From positions 4,632,520 to 4,696,519 of the forward strand of contig CM060071.1 in assembly GCA_030533445.1 (NCBI GenBank): a stretch of 64,000 bases of DNA, given 5' to 3'. The DNA is from Cyprinodon diabolis (Eukaryota; Chordata; Actinopteri; Cyprinodontiformes; Cyprinodontidae). Positions 10,502 to 20,720 of this stretch are shown one piece after another. How positions within the stretch are numbered: position 1 is the stretch's first letter; each line of letters begins with the position of its first letter. The translations under genes and the position numbers were made by a program. Below the pieces are notes generated by a model, which saw nothing but the letters and a program-made list of their open reading frames with translations, was not told the origin of the DNA and made no database searches.

Positions 10502-11749
10502 CACTATATTGCCAAAAGTATTTGCTCACCTGCCTTGACTCACATATGAGCTTAAGTGACATCCCGTTCCTAATCCATAGGGTTCAATATGACGTCGGTC
10601 CACCCTTTGCAGCTAGAACAGCTTCAACTCTTCTGGGAAGGCTGTCCACAAGGTTTAGGAGTGTGTTTATGGGAATTTTTGACCATTCTTCCAGAAGCGC
10701 ATTTGTGAGGTCGCACACTGATGTTGGACGAGAAGGCCTGGCTCTCAGTCTCCGCTCTAATTCATCCCAAAGGTGTTCTATCGGGTTGAGGTCAGCACTC
10801 TGTGCAGGCCAGTCAAGTTCATCCACACCAGACTCTGTCATCCATGTCTTTATGGACCTTGCTTTGTGCACTGGTGCACAGTCATGTTGGAAGAGGAAGG
10901 GGCCAGCTCCAAACTGTTCCCACAAAGTTGGGAGCATGGAATTGTCCAAAATGTCTTGGTATGCTGAAGCATTCAGAGTTCCTTTCACTGGAACTAAGGG
11001 GCCAAGCCCAGCTCCTGAAAAACAACCCCACACCATAATCCCCCCTCCATCAAACTTTACACTTGGCACAATGCAGTCAGACAAGTACCGTTCTCCTGGC
11101 AACCGCCAAACCCAGACCCGTCCATCAGATTGCCAGATGGAGAAGCGCGATTCGTCACTCCAGAGAACGCGTCTCCACTGCTCTAGAGTCCAGTGGCGGC
11201 GTGCTTTACACCACCGCATCCGACGCTTTGCATTGCACTTGGTTATGTATGGCTTGGATGCAGCTGCTCGACCATGGAAACCCATTCCATGAAGCTCTCT
11301 GCGCACTGTTCTTGAGCTAATCTGAAGGCCACATGAAGTTTGGAGGTCTGTAGTGATTGACTCTGCAGAAAGTTGGCGACCTCTTCGCACTATGCGCTTC
11401 AGCATCCGCTGACCCCGCTCCGTCAGTTTACGTGGCCTACCACTTCGTGGCTGAGTTGCTGTCGTTCCCAAACACTTCCATTTTCTTATAATACAGCTGA
11501 CAGTTGACTGTGGAATATTTAGGAGCGAGGAAATTTCACGACTGGATTTGTTGCACAGGTGGCATCCTATCACAGTTCCACGCTGGAATTCACTGAGCTC
11601 CTGAGAGCGACCCATTCTTTCACAAATGTTTGTAAAAACAGTCTGCATGCCTAGGTGCTTGAATTTATACACCTGTGGCCATGGAAGTGATTGGAACACC
11701 TGATTCCAATAATTTGGATGGGTGAGCAAATACTTTTGGCAATATAGTG
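10502..11749 (-). mobile_element. Complete Tc1/mariner transposon
   Basis: 1248 bp bounded by perfect 29-bp terminal inverted repeats beginning CACTATATTGCCAAAAGTAT, each next to the TA target dinucleotide (10500-10501, 11750-11751). It carries a single uninterrupted transposase frame on the minus strand. This is the only element in the window whose ends, target site and protein all look undamaged. Confidence 0.95.
10584..11615 (-). CDS. Tc1-family transposase, intact
   Basis: A 343-residue DDE transposase that would cut and paste the element by acting on its TIRs in the nucleus. The N-terminal third is a paired-like DNA-binding region: helix-turn-helix around residues 23-48 ([16 protein letters not shown]), then a GRPR AT-hook-like motif at 59-62. 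The catalytic triad is visible: D154 (LWSDESRF), D245 ([10 protein letters not shown]) and E280 ([11 protein letters not shown]), with 34 residues between the second D and E as in Tc1 (DD34E). The GGIMVWG glycine-rich box is at 191-197. The frame is open upstream to 11729, but that extension only translates the TIR; MGRSQ at 11615 gives the usual family length. No frameshift or stop is present, so it could be functional or very young. Confidence 0.93.
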   Translation of the reverse strand: MGRSQELSEFQRGTVIGCHLCNKSSREISSLLNIPQSTVSCIIRKWKCLGTTATQPRSGRPRKLTERGQRMLKRIVRRGRQLSAESITTDLQTSCGLQISSRTVRRELHGMGFHGRAAASKPYITKCNAKRRMRWCKARRHWTLEQWRRVLWSDESRFSIWQSDGRVWVWRLPGERYLSDCIVPSVKFDGGGIMVWGCFSGAGLGPLVPVKGTLNASAYQDILDNSMLPTLWEQFGAGPFLFQHDCAPVHKARSIKTWMTESGVDELDWPAQSADLNPIEHLWDELERRLRARPSRPTSVCDLTNALLEEWSKIPINTLLNLVDSLPRRVEAVLAAKGGPTSY

Positions 11750-11759
11750 TATTTAAAAT

Positions 11760-12177
11760 TGTATTCTGGCTGACTGTGACTAACTGGATGTGCTCTCTTC
11801 ATCCTCTGACATGGGAGCTGGCTCGGAACTCATCTGCCTGGCTGTGTGTTCTGGACTGGGCTGCCTGTGGAGCTAGTTTTTGTATCTCTGCTTCTGTCTC
11901 CTTTAACCCCAGTCAGCCTCAGCAGATGGCCGCTCACACTGAGCCTGGTTCTGCTGGAGGTTTCTTCCTTTTAAAAGGGAGTTTTTCCTCTCCACTGTCG
12001 CTACAAGCATGCTTAGTGTGAGGGATTGCATCTGAGTCAATGAGTCGATGCAATCAACTGGTTTTCCTTAGATAGAAAACTTTGAATCAATTTGACTGGA
12101 TGATCTGGTGAACTGTAAAGTGCCACGAGATGACATGTGTTGTGAATTGGCGATATAGAAATAAACTGAATTGAATT
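11760..12177 (+). repeat. L2/Maui-like LINE 3' UTR
   Basis: Contains the GACATGGGAGCTGGCTCGGA block, the ACTGAGCCTGGTTCTGCTGG block, CGCTACAAGCATGCTTAGTG and the tail ending AACTGAATTGAATT. It is the best-preserved example of this 3' UTR here and serves as reference for the other copies. It begins about 10 bp after the Tc1 insertion. Confidence 0.8.
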
Positions 12178-12289
12178 ATTCCTACTAGCATAATTTAGTT
12201 TTTTTTCTCCGAAGTTCAGTTTCTTCTGCAAAAATGTAATGTAGGTAATCTGTTTTTACACTTCAAACTAGAACTTTGACCAGGCAAAA

Positions 12290-12515
12290 TGTATTTTAGT
12301 GATCTACAACTGGAAGAACAGAGAAGAGGATTGACCATCAGAACGATTGACAGCGTTCTGATGGCATTTAGTGAAAGGATTTTATCAAAAACAGAATTAA
12401 TGTGCACAAATGAGGAATAGTTGTATTAACCATACATGTAAACAGAGTTTTATGGGGCTCCCAGGAACTTGGGGCCCTGGCCAGCTGCCTAGTATTGCCT
12501 AAAGGTTCCCCCCCC
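12290..12515 (-). repeat. Fragment related to the hAT MITE at 52541-52996
   Basis: The minus strand matches 52575-52690 (blocks CCATACATGTAA, ATTTGTGCACATTAATT and AAATGCCATCAGAAC), followed outward by the GGAACTTGGGGCCC segment typical of the element's end. The CAGGGG terminus itself is not present, so it is a degraded copy. Confidence 0.6.
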
Positions 12516-13774
12516 CCCAAATTTATTTAGATCAATTTATTGATCAAAATAATTTTCCTAACCTCATTTTTTTTTCTGTAGGAGTTTTAGCAAACTGATC
12601 TACAAACAGTCTGATAACAGTCACATATTCCCCCTTTTTTGGTGCGTCAATCAGATGTATGGCATAATGAGATGGTACAATCCTACATTGTTATTCTAGC
12701 CAGTAGAATTACGTAATAAAGTAGATATTATTAAAGCGTGCAGCCTCTTTTTTAGCTGATGGAGAAATGCTTGATTTGGGTGTATGTTGTATGTTTCCTA
12801 ATGCTCTCACGGGTTCATGGACGGGTTGTTGCTTTTCTCCACATCTCGGTGGTACACTGGATGACGGCTTTACCCGATGCCAAAGGACTGTCAGAGCCAC
12901 GCAGGACGACTTGCTCATTTATCATCCTACTGCGGACAACAAGGCTGATGACTAACCACGGCAACGAGTGTGTTCTGGCCTGTGCAGTGGCCGCTCTCTT
13001 GAGACCCAACTAACATGTATGGAGAAGAAAAAAAAAGTGCACAAGCCACAACAAACCTCACACAGCACCACCCCCCTGTGGCTGAGAACAGACAAGGCCA
13101 GCAATCAGCGTGATGGATTTCAGTCGTGACATGCCTTTCCTCCAGCAAACAAATTAGGGAAACACCTTAGAGAATTGAGTTTCCTTTCTTTAGCAATGCT
13201 AAGTTCTTCAACTCTGATAACATCAGAGTCTTTAGGTGTTTTATTTTACTTAAATTAAGAAGACAGACTGTTTAAATGTCAAATCTTCATTTATTTCATT
13301 ATATAGAAATAAGGAGCGTAAATTCCTTTTGCACACAAAGTGAAATATAAAAGCTTCTAGAAAAGCTTTGATTTATTAATAGTAATAACAATAATAAATA
13401 AAGTTCAAAAAAGAAAAAAAAAGAAATAAAAAGAGGCCTATTGGGATTTGGGAGTTAGAGGGCAGAAAAAAACTGACCTGAAAGGCCTGTTTTAGGTGAG
13501 GCTCTGTGTAAACCCACTGTCAGTGTAGAATGGTGTGATGTATGGGGCTGAGTGTCTCCCTGACAACAAGGTCTATTAGTAAAGGATGATTATGCTCTCT
13601 CCGTTCTCCACGGGAGTTTTTAAGGCAAATCCTACATGTAGGGATTTATTTGAGGACAAACATGCATCACATCAATAATAAAATAGACATCAATCCCAAA
13701 CTGCAGCCATTATGTCTATCTTAGCCTGAGCAAAGCATTATACACCAACAGGAAGTGTTTTTAGATTCCCCTCC
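12516..13774. other. Unassigned stretch
   Basis: Several short frames on both strands overlap at 12709-13148 but show no motif. No repeat pair was found. Confidence 0.4.
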
Positions 13775-14545
13775 TTAAAGGAAAAGTTCTGTCACATTCA
13801 GAATACAAACCTCTGAAAGTACTTTAAGTATGAAATTATTCCATGCTGTTCAATAAATGATAACTGTTTTCAATTAAGAGTAATTTTCATTTGAATGTTT
13901 TTAAGAGATATGCATGTTTGTCAAAGAAACACTACCACCACCGTGATCAGTCCGCTATTATACATGATGGTGACGACCAGTGCTCTATGCGAAGCAGAGA
14001 GAAACAGATTAATGACGTGTTTTTCTCTGGCCAGACGTTCGATGGCAAATCCTCCCTCCTCAAGTTGGCAATCCAACGACCAACCCGTCCGAAGATGATT
14101 AGGAATTGGAAAGGTGAAATAACTTGTTTCTTTTTTTTTACTTTTACCCGATGTATTTCAACATCCAGCTGCCATGCACGTGGGCATTGTCAGTTTCACT
14201 ATAGCTCTGGTGAATTTCAATGGTGAAGTCCTCTGGAAATCTTCAATAATTGTTGTTGATTGCAGATGTGTCTAGTAGTTCCCATTGATTCTGCTTGTAA
14301 AGCGGGGAGAATGACGCTAGGCTTACCGCACCGTGACATCACTGCTGGAAGATGGCAGGAGGGAGGGGTTACTATATTTGGGCAAAAATGGCCGCTCCCA
14401 GATTCAGTGAATCCAACGAAAATTATTGTTTTTAGTTTTTGATTGATTAACACTTTATTCATTAAATCACTGCAAAGGTATTAGTCTTAGGTATAAATAA
14501 TGATCTACTGATTATTCCTGGCTGAGCGGACTTCTTCAATAACTA
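13775..14545 (+). mobile_element. TTAA-type repeat, copy 1
   Basis: Begins TTAAAGGAAAAGTTC and matches 53667-54430 along most of its length (for example TTTCTCTGGCCAGA, CATCCAGCTGCCATGCA and GTGTCTAGTAGTTCCCATTG). The right end (GGACTTCTTCAATAAC) is degraded relative to that copy, which keeps a clean TTAA. No transposase is encoded. Confidence 0.6.
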
Positions 14546-14741
14546 ACTGGTCAACCAAACAGGTGACCGTTTCACCAAAATGCAGGTTGGAGGTTGACAA
14601 GCAGTTAAAGGGTTAAACATCACCTTGCAAGTCGTTCCAAACTCAGTTTAACTTTACCTCCTTTAAATACTGCTTTAATATTGAATTTGTAAAAAAAATA
14701 TCAAAACATATATCAAAAAAATTTTTATGGAAAAAGTTCTT

Positions 14742-15259
14742 TTAAAGCTACAGTGCTCAATAATTACAGGGATATACAGTCAGAAATGTAATATATTATT
14801 ATTAACTATGTTATTTATCATCATCTACGAGCTCAGCCTCTTAACCTTAATATTTGCGTTGCCTTAGAATTCGTTATTTATAATTACATAGGAGCGGGTC
14901 TCGCAGCCATGGAGGCAGACATCTTTGCGCTACGGCAGCGCAGAGCCAACAAACTAGCGATTGCGAGATCGCCAAAACGTCACAACGATGTAGAAAAAAT
15001 AACGGGTATATTTATTATCTTAAGTCTACATGAAATCTATACCCTACACAGACTAATGAAATACTATCTGTAAAATTATCTATGTAAACAAACCTCATCA
15101 CTTGAGAAGGTAGGTGATGCGGACGTCGTGGAAGACATTTTGTCCCGTAACGCTCGCCGTACTGTTGGGGGGAGAAGCGGTGGGGGGGAGATGTTCATGT
15201 TGCTGCGGTCTGCAGTCTGACCGCTAGATGTCGCTAAAAGTTACACACTGTAGCTTTAA
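14742..15259. mobile_element. TTAA-flanked MITE (AGCTACAGTG ends)
   Basis: 518 bp with TTAA at both edges (14742-14745, 15256-15259) and inverted ends TTAAAGCTACAGTGCTCAA and TTAAAGCTACAGTGTGTAAC. Ends of this type are frequent in fish genomes. No protein is encoded. Confidence 0.75.
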
Positions 15260-15895
15260 TTTGCATTAAAGTTCTTTTTTTATATTTTCTATACTAGAAT
15301 TTACCCCAAATGATATATTTGTTTGATTATTATTTTCTATTAATTATGATCAGGTAGCCTTTTATACATTTTTTTACTCTATTAATGTCCTTTATGTCAG
15401 CCTGAAGAGACTCACACAGAGAAAAGCTGCAATTAGAAAAGTATGATTAAATTTATTTAAGCAGATAACAATAAACAGGTAATAATAAACATAATTCTTC
15501 AAAAGGCACTTTATGATCCAACCGGATCATCCAGTCAAACTGATTCAAATTTTTCTATTTAAGGAAAACCAGATGATTGCATCGACTCATTGATTAAAAG
15601 GCAATCCCTCACAGTGTTGGGCACATTACTTTGAAAGAGTAATTAGTTATAGTTACTAGTTACTTCACCCAAAAAGTAACTGAGTTAGTAACTGAGTTAC
15701 TCCACAATAAAAGTAGCTAGTTACTAGTAAAAGTAACTATTGCGTTACTTTTGCGTTTCTCGCCCCCGTAACCCTCACCACCCAGCCCCCACCTTCTCAC
15801 CGTGTGTTTCCAAAGCCAGATGAATAGAGCGGACGACAAAGACAAGAACCTGCAGAGAGTTTTGCATTTATTGCAACTCAACGTAAATGACATCA

Positions 15896-16208
15896 GGGGG
15901 GAACGCTACCTGACGGGCCTATAAACCCCGTCAGATAGCGTTCCCCCGTTATTAATTTCATACACTCACCAGATCTGAATGCCCTGTTAAAAAACTTCAC
16001 ACCTATGAGTAGAGGTAATGCAGCCTGATGATATTTACACTGCATCAGATAGAGTTCCCCGCATGTTAAGAAGATGGGAACGCTATCTGACCGGCCTATA
16101 AAACCCGTCAGATAGCGTTCCCCCTGCTTAACATGCATTACCTCTACTCATGGGTGTGAAGTTTTTTAACAGGGCATTCAGATCTGGTGAGTGTATGAAA
16201 TTAATAAC
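15896..16208. repeat. Fold-back cassette: 75-bp inverted repeat and repeated hairpins
   Basis: The arms 15948-16022 and 16134-16208 are inverted copies with a single mismatch in 75 bp. Just outside the first arm is a hairpin (15897-15917 with 15927-15947), and between the arms a second one (16076-16094 with 16104-16124); both are built from the same CCGTCAGATAGCGTTCCCCC unit facing itself. A third, decayed copy of the unit lies at about 16043-16062. These hairpins look like two transposon termini placed head to head. No coding capacity. Confidence 0.8.
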
Positions 16209-16264
16209 TGGGGATGTCTGATTCTGAAATCCTGTGTGTTTGGGTTGTTATAGATACTGCAACA

Positions 16265-16362
<98 letters not shown>

Positions 16363-16370
16363 AATCTATC
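16265..16370 (+). repeat. (CTGT)n-(ATCT)n compound microsatellite
   Basis: About 16 TCTG units pass directly into about ten ATCT units, inside the hAT element. Confidence 0.95.
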
Positions 16371-16920
16371 CAGATTTCTCCCTTTCTCCATATACGCTTA
16401 CATTTGATCGTTCACGCTGTTCCCCTATGGCATGAGCACGCGCCTTTAGCGAGCATGCGCGTTTCCTGTCGCTTGCGCGGTGAATCGTGTCGCCTGCGCT
16501 GTGCGGTGATGCAGGGGAAACCGTATCTTATGGGGAAACGCAGTTCGACGTAACACCGGTATTTCCATCTGGAAAACGTTGTTTTGCCGCTGGAGTCCTC
16601 CTCACTCTCCATCCTCCCCTCTCTCATGACAAGGCGCGTATGAGTCCTATAGTAACGTGCAGTAATGGGGTGTCGGCAATGGTAACTGCGTTATAGTTAC
16701 AGTAAGAGTAATAATTTTGCTTACTCGTTACTTAAAAAAGGTAACGGCGTTAGTAACGCCTTTACTTTAAACGCTGTTACTCCCATCACTGATCCCTTAC
16801 ACTAAGCTTGTAGTGACAGTGGAGAGGAAAAACTCCCTTTTAACAGGAAGAAACCTCCAGCAGAACCAGGCTCAGTGTGGACGGCCATCTGCTGAGGCCG
16901 ACTGGGGTTCAAGGAAGAAG

Positions 16921-17774
16921 ACTTTGTTAGAATAGAAAATCCCTTTATTGTCCCAAAATGGAGAAATTGTGGTGATTACAGCCAAAAATTGTTACACAAA
17001 AGTGGACCTTAAAAGTGTGTAAAATGATGCTGTGAATCAACATTCGCTTGGATAAGTAACCCAGGAGAAGGATTAGAGTAGTTTTCCCCCAGGGCCTGGA
17101 TACTGGTGGTGGAATAAACCAGAGGTTGAATGCGACTGGCAATAAGCTGAGAGTGATGGACCAAATGGGGTAGAGGTGGGCGAAAGTTGGCTTACATGTG
17201 GAAGAGAGAAGCTAGGCCAGGATCTAAATGAAGGGATGAAAGATGATTGGCTTTGGAGAAGGAGCGACTCAGAGTTGATTGGCTGGAGCTAAACAACAGC
17301 GCTGGTGGTTCAAGGGGGAAGCCGATAAGAGTCTTCCAGATTGAATTTTCACTTAAGCTTAATTTACATTCATTCACAGCTTCAATTCAATCAACTCTGT
17401 AAACTGTTTATCTATAAAAAAAATGTAACCTATATATCATTTGTGTGCTTGACGGGTTAGACATCTGCAGAAAACACATTTTTATTGTTCGTTCATTGGC
17501 TTAATTTGGGACAGGGTTGTGGGGGCAGCAGTCTCAACAGAAACTTCCCTCTTCACAGACACCTGAACCCTGAGGCCCTCCAAGGCCACTAGAGACATAG
17601 GGCCATCAGTGTGTCCTGGGACGTCCCCCAGCCCTCCACCCGAGGAAGTTGTCCAGGGAGCATCTGAAAAAGATCTCTCAGCCGGCTCAGCTGAGTCCTC
17701 TTGATGATGAAGAGAAGTATGGAAGCAAATCGTTACCATATTTAAAATGAAAAAGCATTTTCAGAAATGCTTTT
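16921..17774. other. Unassigned stretch
   Basis: An 85-codon minus-strand frame (17482-17739) is present but shows no known domain; I do not call it a gene. No repeat pair was found. Confidence 0.4.
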
Positions 17775-18187
17775 TCTGAAAAGGTTGCAGGTACCCGGTT
17801 CGATCCCCACATCCTGCAATCGGCGTTCCTGACCAAGACCTTTAATCCCTGGGGGGTTCCATCTAGCTCCTGGGGGCTTCAGCATTGCGGCGGCTGGGGG
17901 ATTTTTCTCAGAGCCGTCTCTCCTCTTCCCTTGGTGGTGGTGGTGGTGGGGGGGGGGGATTTCCTGGGTTTGTTCCCCTTGGGCGCCTTTGCTGTCTTTG
18001 GCTCTTCACAACCACTATTGAGCATTTTCCCTCTGGATAAACATTACGTGCACAACTGCACTCAACAAACAACTACAGATGCTTGCTCCCCTGGCGCCAC
18101 ACAATGGCAGCCCACTGCTCCCCCAGAGGATGGGTTAAATGCAGAGATAAATTCATCCAATGAATCTGTCAAGTTCAATTATTATTA
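17775..18187 (+). mobile_element. tRNA-derived SINE, diverged
   Basis: Contains a perfect RNA polymerase III box B (GGTTCGATCCC, 17797-17807) and, after about 250 bp of inserted or diverged sequence including a (GGT)n run at 17933-17950, the family body GGCAGCCCACTGCTCCCCCA and GGATGGGTTAAATGCAGAGA. The box A part is missing. The tail resembles that of the 8502 copy (CAAGTTCAATT). Confidence 0.65.
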
Positions 18188-18435
18188 AATATTGACAAGC
18201 ATAGTAACCCATGACACTGGGGCCCTTGATTTCACCTCATGGGAATCCTGTATGCTGCAACATTGAAAATATCTTATTCATCGTTCCAACAACTTTGCTT
18301 GTGATGTTGTTTCCCACACCTACTGCTAAAAATCAGCCAAGGAGGTCATAATGATCCGCACAAATCTCCATCACATTCAGGCACTTTTTAAAGGGCTCAT
18401 CTTCACTATAATCTGTTGGTATAAGCATTTCACAG

Positions 18436-18860
18436 CACATGAATACTGGGAAAACCAGTTGATTGCATCGACTCATTGACTCGAATGCAATCCCTCACAC
18501 CAAGCATGCTTGTAGCAACAGTGGAGAGAAAAAACTCCCTTTAAACAGGAAGGAACCTCTAGTAGAACCAGGCTCAGTGTGAGGCCGACTGGGGTTCAAG
18601 GAGAAGGAAGCAGAGATACAAAAAGCAGCTGTAAAAGGCGACACCGTCCAGGAAACAGACAGCCAGGCAGACGAGCTCCGAGCCAGCTCCCATGTCAGAG
18701 GATGAAGAGAGCACATCCAGTTAGTCACAGTCAGAGAAACAGGACTACACTGAAAAACAGGAGGATTTCCAACATCTATAAACAAAGGTGTTGATGGCAG
18801 CAGCACAGCTGATATTTCTCTCCAGGATGGAGTCACAGCCAAACAGGAACAGAGCAGATG
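18436..18860 (-). repeat. L2/Maui-like LINE 3' UTR
   Basis: Minus-strand copy with the same blocks as 11760-12177: TAGTAGCTTCATCTGCTCTG at the 5' side, GACATGGGAGCTGGCTCGGA, ACTGAGCCTGGTTCTACTAG and CTACAAGCATGCTTGGTGTG. Confidence 0.8.
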
Positions 18861-18918
18861 AAGCTACTATGAGAAAAAGCAGTTTAAAGTAGGCATTTAA
18901 TGAATTTAGGATACATAC

Positions 18919-18954
18919 TGTTGTATACTTGACAGAGGTGTCAAGTATACAACA
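18919..18954. repeat. Perfect 16-bp palindromic stem
   Basis: Arms 18919-18934 (TGTTGTATACTTGACA) and 18939-18954 are exact reverse complements around a 4-base loop. It lies just outside an L2 copy. Function unknown. Confidence 0.85.
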
Positions 18955-19089
18955 ATACAAATACTGCGTTACCTCACCTAAGCAGACATTAATTATTTTT
19001 TTAAACAACTTTTTACTTCTACTCCTTACATTTTAAAAATAGGTTAGTTAGTTTTGTTTCATTTGAGCCCATTCTCGTTATGGACTGTT

Positions 19090-19509
19090 TGATATGGTCC
19101 TCCCTGTTTGGGAGTTTTTAGTTTTCAGTCATCAGTTATTCTGTTTTGTTTATCATTTATTTAATTTTCCATTATGTCCAAGCAGTCTTTACTCTCTGTT
19201 GCCCCCTTGTGCTTGTTTCCTTTCTCCTTGCCTTCCTTCTTGTTAGTTCCACTCACACCTGCTCCATATTCAGCTCATTAGTCCATCCTTTGTTCTGTTC
19301 CCCTTTTATACACCACCTCTGCAGTCACTCAGTGCTGGTTCCTTGTTGTTTTTTCCTCATCTCTGGCTCCCCACATGAGTTTCCCCGATGTTTGCTGGTT
19401 TTTGCTTTTCAGTATCATTTGTTTGTTTGCCTCAGTTTTTCATCATTAAATTTACAAGAACTTATCTCTGCATTTGGGTCCTCAAGCAACCTCACCCCCC
19501 ATGTCGACA
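19090..19509 (+). mobile_element. Solo LTR, family C, copy 2
   Basis: A 420-bp unit starting TGATATGG and ending CGACA, with an exact 5-bp target duplication CTGTT (19085-19089, 19510-19514). It aligns throughout with 2932-3325, including the TTGGGTCCTCAAGCAAC block. No internal region is present. Confidence 0.75.
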
Positions 19510-19514
19510 CTGTT

Positions 19515-20139
19515 GGTATAAAAAAAAAAAGAAGAAAAAAAACTATAATAATAATTCGTTACATCCAGACAATTTCGCTATGGTTGGAGTGAACCAAAAT
19601 AAATGTTTTTTTTTCAAGATGATGCAAAGTTAAATTTGGTTATAAAACCAAGAAAAATAAATGTAAGGAAGTTGTTGTACAGAGTTGTAGAAAAATATTC
19701 CTTTAATACAATTGCCCAGTAACTGGTATTAGAATTAAAGCATTACTTTTATACCTTCAGTAGTTTTTAAAATTGTACTTTTACACTTTTACTTCAGCAA
19801 AAGCCTTAAGTTTATCCTCTAACGTCTGTAAAAAAATTTTAAAACAGTAGGATTTATACTTTTACTTGAGTAATAAACATGAATACTTTTGATACCTCTG
19901 ATACTTGAGTATATCTAAAATTATGAAGAGGTAATATACAATTAAGTACACCATTAACTACACTACAAGTGAACTTAAAGCATACTTGCTCATTTCAATT
20001 CTGAATTTGTTAACTTTTAACAAACCTACATATACTACTCTCCAGTAATTGACACTGACACAGTTAGGTAGTAAATGTAAAGTTTCTTAAATGAATTCAC
20101 CGGAAGGAATCACACACTGACCACACTTGTTTCTTCACA
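19515..20139. other. Unassigned AT-rich stretch
   Basis: No repeat pair or coding signal seen. Confidence 0.4.
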
Positions 20140-20720
20140 TTTCCAAGTCCTATGTAGCTTGACAAATTTGGTTTAGGAAACTGGATGTGAAGTTTTCTAG
20201 AAGGTATTTCTCCTTTCATCCAAGAGGCTTCTTCAAATTTAACTAGTGGTGGGGAACACTGAGATTAATATACTGTAGGTGGAACAAAGAATTAATGGTT
20301 GTTAGTGTGAGTCAGGTGATGGCAGGTGAGAGGTGAATCTTCTGGGTATTGTTCCTAAAAGTACTTTTTAAGTAGGTGAAAGGTTATGTCTAAGACCACC
20401 TCTTCTGTTTAGAGATATTTTTTCCAGGTTAAGAAAGATGGCTTCACCCCTCTCTCAAATCCTCTTTCTTCCTTGGCCAGAACATGGATCCTGTTGTCCT
20501 CAAATGAGTGTCCTTTAGCCTTCAGATGTAGGTGAACAGCTGTACATTGGAGAGACCAAGCAACCGCTATACAGTCGCATGGCTCAACACCAGAGCGCCA
20601 ACTCCCCAGGACAGGAAGAGGTCAGAGGCAAAAGGTCTTCTAGAAAACTTCAAGTCCGGTTGCCTAAACTGATTTTGTCAAGCTTGATCACGACCTGGAT
20701 GACTGAGAATCTCCGGTCCT
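20140..20720. pseudogene. Penelope-like element, GIY-YIG endonuclease remnant, internally inverted
   Basis: Two pieces in opposite orientation. On the plus strand, 20541-20626 encodes LYIGETKQPLYSRMAQH, the start of a GIY-YIG nuclease as found at the C-terminus of fish Penelope-like polyproteins. On the minus strand, 20541 leftward encodes the next part of the same domain (TAVHLHLKAKGHSFEDN, then FERGVK), followed by stops and the 3' region. Each piece ends in related 3' UTR sequence (TCTTCTAGAAAACTTCA at about 20636 on plus, TTCTAGAAAACTTCACATCC on minus near 20195). The reverse transcriptase is missing. The domain and clade come from recognition, not alignment. Confidence 0.65.

Larger units (their letters stand above)
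15612..16791. mobile_element. hAT-like non-autonomous element in an L2 tail
   Basis: Ends are CAGTGTTGGG on the left and CAGTGATGGG on the right complement, the CAGTG start expected of hAT. An 8-bp target duplication flanks it with one mismatch (ATCCCTCA 15604-15611, ATCCCTTA 16792-16799). Subterminal DNA is rich in GTAACTGAGTTACT-like motifs. The interior lacks a transposase but has a fold-back (separate entries) and two joined tetranucleotide arrays. Confidence 0.85.
15500..16920 (-). repeat. L2/Maui-like LINE 3' UTR split by a hAT insertion
   Basis: Two minus-strand pieces (15500-15611 and 16792-16920) join into the normal tail order: ACTGAGCCTGGTTCTGCTGG ... CTACAAGCTTAGTGTAAGGGAT on one side and the ATGAGTCGATGCAATCATCT ... 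GGATGATCCGG part on the other. Confidence 0.75.

Noticed and set aside
10522..11292. 256-codon plus-strand frame across the Tc1 element
   Set aside because: It is the antisense shadow of the transposase gene.
13895..14226. Short frames shared between 13775-14545 and 53667-54430 as exons
   Set aside because: Both lie within a TTAA-flanked repeat, and the frames differ between the copies.
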